From Xylaria sp. FL1777 (Eukaryota; Ascomycota; Sordariomycetes; Xylariales; Xylariaceae): a DNA stretch of 64,000 bases. The stretch's first letter is position 1. Every line of letters begins with the position of its first letter. A program made the position numbers and the translations under genes. The notes below the pieces were generated by a model that had not been told where the DNA came from, did not search any database, and saw only the letters and a list, made by a program, of their open reading frames with translations. This document shows, in pieces, positions 59,628 to 64,000 of this stretch. Location of the stretch: NCBI GenBank assembly GCA_022578965.1, contig MU400586.1:1-64000 (forward strand), in the 5' to 3' direction.

Positions 59628-61787
59628 GGTTGCGGGAGGGTTGATGGTAGGGATGGGTTTTGCTGGGCGAGAGGCACAACAAGTCAGATATTGAGACCAG
59701 AAACGGTTTGCTGATTTGCTCCCCGAGGCAAATCTTTATAGTATGATATGAGCTTTCCCTCCGTGAATATAACTCAATGTTCCGTCCAGTGCTCTGATGG
59801 GAGTGTTGGCGACTTGTACGAAAAGATAAGAGATATAGGACCGATTCTAGTCTCGAGGAGCGATAAGCGGTTAGATATCTTGCAGGTCTTGACAACCTGG
59901 GAAAGGCTAAATCAAGGCGGCTTGATATCTGGACAAGACGAGAGATATGTTGGAACTTATATAGTTCTGCCCTGCATCCCATTCAAATCCCGGTGGTGTA
60001 CGTGCCCGTATTTTCCAAGGGCGTGGGCTCATGTCGAAGTCGGAGGTAGATAGATAAACTATAATAGTGCCTATGGGGAAAGACGGTGTCCCACCAGCTC
60101 TGCAAAAGGGCGTTGTTGGGGGCCGGGTTGTTCGACGTGGATGAAGACAACCACCTTCCCGCTGTAATCCAACCAATAGGCCCGGTAGACAAAGCCCTCG
60201 GGAATCTACCTCCCTGATGCAAACAAGCTCGAGCCCCAGTTTCTACCATCGTGACATTGTCCGCCGTAAAGCAGCGAAGGTTGTCGGGTTCCTTTTGAAT
60301 AAGTATAGGGTAAGATGGAGCGAACTATAGGGTAATGAAAGAAGAAAGGTGGTGCCGACGGAATGAACAATGACCGGTCGCTCGGTCCGATGCTGGCCGC
60401 GTGCAACTTGATCCCTTCGGTTTGGCTTCAACGTGACGGAACGTGACGGAATAGGACTCCGCCTCGATGAGATTTATGCTTGTCCTTGACTCACGAATGG
60501 GACTGTTAGGGTCCCTTCCGAGTTATCATTTTGGCTTGCAAGTAGTCTGTAGAAGATGGGTTAAACGTGGCCATTGTCAGCTTGGAGATTTAATATATTG
60601 GGATGTCTCCAATGTGTCAATTTAGTTCGGGTTGCTTCGGCCTAGCGCGACACATTTGGGCATCTCGAGATACCTATTAGAATGAATGTTAGACTGAGTC
60701 GATGCAGTCATAGATCGAATCTCAAAATGTCATTTAGTCTTGCATGTCAATTCCAAAAAATTCTGAGCAGGCCGAATCGATCCGATAGATAGCTGGCTAT
60801 TGAGCAGGCGAACGTGATTTTGCATATTACACAGGGGGCGTTATGAATTCCCTTGTCCTTTAACACTGACGTCTGCTTCGTGGATTTGATGATAGCGGAA
60901 ATCTAGACGAGGCGAGAATGCTCCCACTAATGCGAGATTATCAGTCTGAAGAGGACTAGAGTTGTAGGATGGGAAAAGACATATTCATATGAGAGATCAA
61001 TTGAGCTCCTCGGTTCTTTCATGTGTCAGGCTGGAGAGACCATCGATAAATTGATGAGAAGAGCATCGTAGACTGATCCTTGTTTTCAAGTTAAGCAAAT
61101 CGTAAATCTCATGAGCCTAAGGTCTGATTTTACAGTTTAGTGAAATTTATAGTGACGATGGCATTAAGGTATTAAATCCGGGAAGTAAACATGATATGAT
61201 GATACTAACTGAGAACCAGGCAGCACTCAGAATTGATCTGCGTAGGTGCCTATTGTGCAATGAGATTGTGTGTTCGGCGTTATGATACAGTGCGAAAATA
61301 ATACCGTATCTCTTGATGGTTGCTTTTGATTCTAGAACTCAGAACTCTACCTTTTACATCCTTTCTAGCGCAAAGTAACACAATAGGTACTTTGTAACTT
61401 TATCTCTTAACGGCCGGTACAACAACACATCAAATACTCTAATACAATATCTTCATATATTTGCTAGCGTTTGCTTTGCTTCTTACTTTACACCACGTTT
61501 TTGCCTCGTTTTCCGCCTTAACTCTCCCCCCAAGAGGGTGCGGCGTTGTACAAGACCGCAACTTACACGCCAGTAACACAAGCGATTCACATATCGTCTA
61601 AGGGTAGTTGAGACTAAGCCAGTATACCTAGGGTATATACTTGTTCGCATTTATAAAGGAACAGGGGGTCTTTAGCTACTAGGAGCGTGGGAGTTTGACT
61701 ACGAATACGAAAGGCTCCGGGGGGGAACCACCAAGTACCCATCGATAGCGCAGCGCGGGCGCAGGTTGGGAATAAATAGACGATACC
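59628..61787. other. Divergent intergenic region, 2.2 kb
   Basis: The spacer lies between the dehydratase and the NTF2-fold gene, with both promoters inside. Short frames occur on both strands (59748-60053, 59907-60176 and others) but none has a family signal. AT-rich centre. No repeat array or RNA gene was seen. Confidence 0.55.
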
Positions 61788-62625
61788 ATGGCGAACCTAC
61801 CATCTCTAGACACACAAGCCAAAGTCGCAAGCGACGGTACAATATGTCCCCTCTCTTCCCACTCGGACCCAACCAACGAACTAACATCATCTTCCCCTTC
61901 CTCCGTTAAGCGGCGCAACATTTCGTAGAGCACTACTACGAATCCCTCAACAGGCGACAGCCTCTGGTGCAATACTATGCCGGCGTATCCCAGCGTCTGA
62001 CGTCGGCGTCCGTGAAGCCCGACATCAGCATCAACGGGCGCGTGGTGGAGTCGGTGGCGGCCTACGAGGCGCTACTAGACGCCCAGGGCGCCAACGTGTA
62101 CTACGACGTCGCGTCCTTCGACGCCCACCCTGTCAACCCGAACTACGCCCTCGGATGTCCCGAGAACCTCTCGCTAGCCGCCGACGGGGCCGAAGGAGGG
62201 GGCGGCCTCGGTCGGGGAAAGGTGGCCAAGTCTATCAAGGATGGCGAGAGGGTGAGCTTTGCTGTTCAGGTCAGGTCAGTACCCCGGAGTCTCTTATGCC
62301 CCGTATCGGGAGTATGGGTCATCTGATTAGAAGGGTTATACTCCCGCGAGCCGTCGATGTTATTTTCCCATGAGAGCCAATTGCTGACGCTAGATTCATG
62401 TATAGCGGGACTATTCGGTACGGCAAGCCTGGCGATACCTTTGCTCCTGCTGCTGTCACGACTGCTGTCAACGGAGGGGCTGCGGCGGTGGTAGATGGAG
62501 CACCAGTTGAGACGGGCTTTAATGAATCTTGGCTCTTGGTGCCGCACTGGGAGGCGCTGGGTCGAAATGCGGCGCGCGGACTGAGGAAATGGGTCGTCGT
62601 CAGTCAGAACTTCCGAGCTTTGTGA
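61788..62625 (+). CDS. NTF2-fold protein, Mtr2/Nxt1-like mRNA-export cofactor candidate
   Basis: Exons 61788-61836, 61911-62274 and 62394-62625 give 214 residues. The first intron carries a CTAAC branch-like site. The sequence begins MANLPSLDTQAKVASD, then AAQHFVEHYYESLNRRQPLV, the opening helix and strand of NTF2-like domains. It continues VKPDISINGRVVESVAAYEA, ANVYYDVASFDAHPVNPNY and, after a Gly-rich acidic loop, FAVQVRFMYSGTIRYG. It ends in GFNESWLLVPHW and LRKWVVVSQNFRAL. The NXT/Mtr2 branch has this longer form, against ~125 residues in NTF2 itself. Those proteins pair with Mex67/NXF1 at the nuclear pore to export mRNA. The Mtr2/Nxt1 call over another NTF2-like role is inference. The third exon starts with a split Arg codon. 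Confidence 0.75.
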
Positions 62626-63139
62626 AGAACTTTGGGCAATTGTAACGAATAACCTCACCACCATTGCTCATTAGTGTGTGGTCTATGGGTCCTGATGGTA
62701 TTTAAAGGATAAGGTTTAGGATAATTCAATTTTAGAATTTGGGCATACAGGCTCGGGGTACCAAAAACATGAAGCGGGTGGTTGGCAAGTTTCGGACTGA
62801 AAACATCCTTGGTTAAGAAAATGAGGACGATCGAGAATGCACTCCGAATTCTAGCATTTCTGAGCTCGACCCGGGGCTTCTTGGGCGATGAGGGGATAGC
62901 CTCGGACACTGCGAGCCGAAAGGGGCATGGAATTCATTGTATACAATCTTCTCGGTAAGAAACGAGGGCTATCCACCGCAGCAATATAGCGAGAAAATAT
63001 CATATACCTTCACCGTTAGTTAGATCACGCATGCTATGTCGAATCTGCACAAGCTCATAAGAAAGCATTTATTATGTCCAAACCTGTGGTTCAGAACATT
63101 AGATACCGACTCCCCCCTTTCCTCTTCACAAGAGGCATC
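62626..63139. other. Convergent intergenic region
   Basis: About 510 bases between the NTF2-fold and acetyltransferase genes. A minus-strand frame at 62655-62909 opens with a non-ATG codon and is not called. No gene is seen. Confidence 0.55.
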
Positions 63140-63895
63140 TCATTCTTTCAACCGAGATCTATCATAAAAGCACTCTCTATACTCAAGACAACCAGACTCG
63201 AGGCTTCCGGATTCGGCCGCAGTAGGAAGGAAATCTAAAAGCACCATAGAAACCTCATTGAAATAATTCGGCTCCCCATCCCGGCGGAAGCCCAAGTTCT
63301 CAAATAACCGGATGCTCCCCTTATTATCAGCATTGATCTTCGCCACAAGTCTCTTCAGCCGGTAATTCTCAGCAGTAGTAGCAGTAGAAGTGACACCCAT
63401 GTCCCCATTTCCAGCAGCGACTTGACCGTCTCGTGATAATGTGACTGTGCTACGGCTGTACTCATCTAGTATAGCTTTGTGATGTCTTGCGAGAAACTGT
63501 AGGAACGCGCGCACGGCCGCCTCGCCGGATCCCTTGCGCCTGTGCTCCGGGGCGGCAATCATGATGTCGATCTCGCCCTTGACGAGCCTCTCGCTTTCGC
63601 TCTTCTTTCCATCATCTCCGTCATCGTCATCATCATCAGGCGTCAGGAAAAGATTAACGTCCCCCACCATTCGCTCCTCAGCGTCGTCTACGCACGCATA
63701 TATGGTAGGGACAGGCGCTGCCTCTGCGTTTGACGAGAGTGAGGCTGCTGATGACGACGAAAATGAAGATGATGATGATGTGGCCGGTTGGCAGACGATG
63801 AAGGTCAGCTTGTCGTGCGCCGTGCGCCACGACTGCTGGTTCTCGTACTCCTCGTCGAGGGTCAGGAGGTCTGAGGCTGTTGCCTCGCGGAGGTC
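63140..63895 (-). CDS. GNAT N-acetyltransferase, NAT9-like (5' end outside window)
   Basis: The visible exon encodes 252 residues ending in a stop. It opens directly at an acceptor (acccag/GACCTC), so the first part of the gene lies beyond the right edge. Landmarks are LREATASDLLTLDEEYENQQ and SWRTAHDKLTFIVCQ, followed by a Ser run, then MVGDVNLFL, GEIDIMIAAPEHRRKGSGEA (the acetyl-CoA-binding R-x-x-G-x-G/A turn) and GSIRLFENLGFRRDGEPNYFNEVSMVL. This order and the distal GF motif match the NAT9 branch, a GNAT family linked to microtubule stability in animals; its role in fungi is unknown. An acidic Asp run and a Thr/Ser-rich insert lengthen it. The N-terminal ~35 residues are missing only because of the window edge. 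Confidence 0.85.
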   Translation of the reverse strand, partial: DLREATASDLLTLDEEYENQQSWRTAHDKLTFIVCQPATSSSSSFSSSSAASLSSNAEAAPVPTIYACVDDAEERMVGDVNLFLTPDDDDDDGDDGKKSESERLVKGEIDIMIAAPEHRRKGSGEAAVRAFLQFLARHHKAILDEYSRSTVTLSRDGQVAAGNGDMGVTSTATTAENYRLKRLVAKINADNKGSIRLFENLGFRRDGEPNYFNEVSMVLLDFLPTAAESGSLESGCLEYRECFYDRSRLKE

Positions 63896-64000
63896 CTGGG
63901 TTGGAGTATTCAGTAAGGAGTGTCATTACTTGAGTCTATACGTAAGGCCTACGCCAAAAGGGGAAGGAAAGAATAACTGCAGACAGAGTCTAGTCGAGGA
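63896..64000 (-). other. Intron of the NAT9-like gene, continuing off the window
   Basis: The 105 bases beyond the acceptor show no codons matching the NAT9 N-terminus. No convincing donor was found, so the upstream exon should lie past the right edge. Confidence 0.5.

Noticed and set aside
58388..59982. Long open frames on both strands over the dehydratase (up to 469 codons, rich in Arg, Pro or Glu)
   Set aside because: They are shadows of the very GC-rich dehydratase gene, in which stop codons are rare; they lack any family motif, while the 399-residue frame is a complete enzyme.

Overview
The window is nuclear DNA of a filamentous ascomycete (Pezizomycotina; probably Sordariomycetes, perhaps Xylariales). 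The reasons are intron-rich genes with short 50-170 bp GT..AG introns, one-gene transcription units on both strands, fungal families (DUF3433 membrane protein, ELO elongase, NADP-glutamate dehydrogenase, Ste24, mevalonate kinase, a Hda2/3-like subunit), Pol III tRNA genes, and AT-richer spacers filled with CCTAGGTACC-type palindromes. The class assignment is inference from the proteins and spacers; no rRNA or marker alignment was possible. There is no CRISPR array, phage, bacterial operon or intact transposon.

Layout. Left part (1-17.5 kb): a cytosine homopolymer at the window edge, a large DUF3433 membrane protein, an intron-bearing tRNA-Gly(CCC), a small probable mitochondrial membrane protein, an epoxide-hydrolase-like protein that has lost its catalytic residues, and an ELO fatty-acid elongase. 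Middle (17.5-43.5 kb): cytochrome c oxidase subunit Va/COX6, a chromodomain plus Hda2/3-like coiled-coil protein, a 1376-residue GMC oxidoreductase-alpha/beta-hydrolase fusion, a 5.4 kb gene-free stretch, NADP-glutamate dehydrogenase, and DNA polymerase delta catalytic subunit. Right part (44-64 kb): a tRNA-like locus, the CAAX protease Ste24, a 73-residue three-exon membrane microprotein, ribosomal protein eL38, a two-module ABM-like protein, mevalonate kinase, the farnesyl/geranylgeranyltransferase alpha subunit with a long N-terminal extension, an L-serine/threonine dehydratase, an NTF2-fold mRNA-export type protein, and the 3' part of a NAT9-like acetyltransferase running off the right edge.

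How the genes relate. Most are unrelated housekeeping genes. The exception is the 45-58 kb block: mevalonate kinase helps make farnesyl diphosphate, the transferase alpha subunit attaches prenyl groups to CaaX proteins, and Ste24 trims the prenylated tail. Three steps of one route lie within 12 kb, on both strands and with unrelated genes between them. Exon structures were assembled by hand from splice signals, reading-frame continuity and remembered family sequence patterns; every joined frame divides by three. The most unusual sequence signal outside genes is a 9-mer (TACGCAGTA or its complement) found eleven times, always in gene-free DNA, once as the arms of a hairpin.
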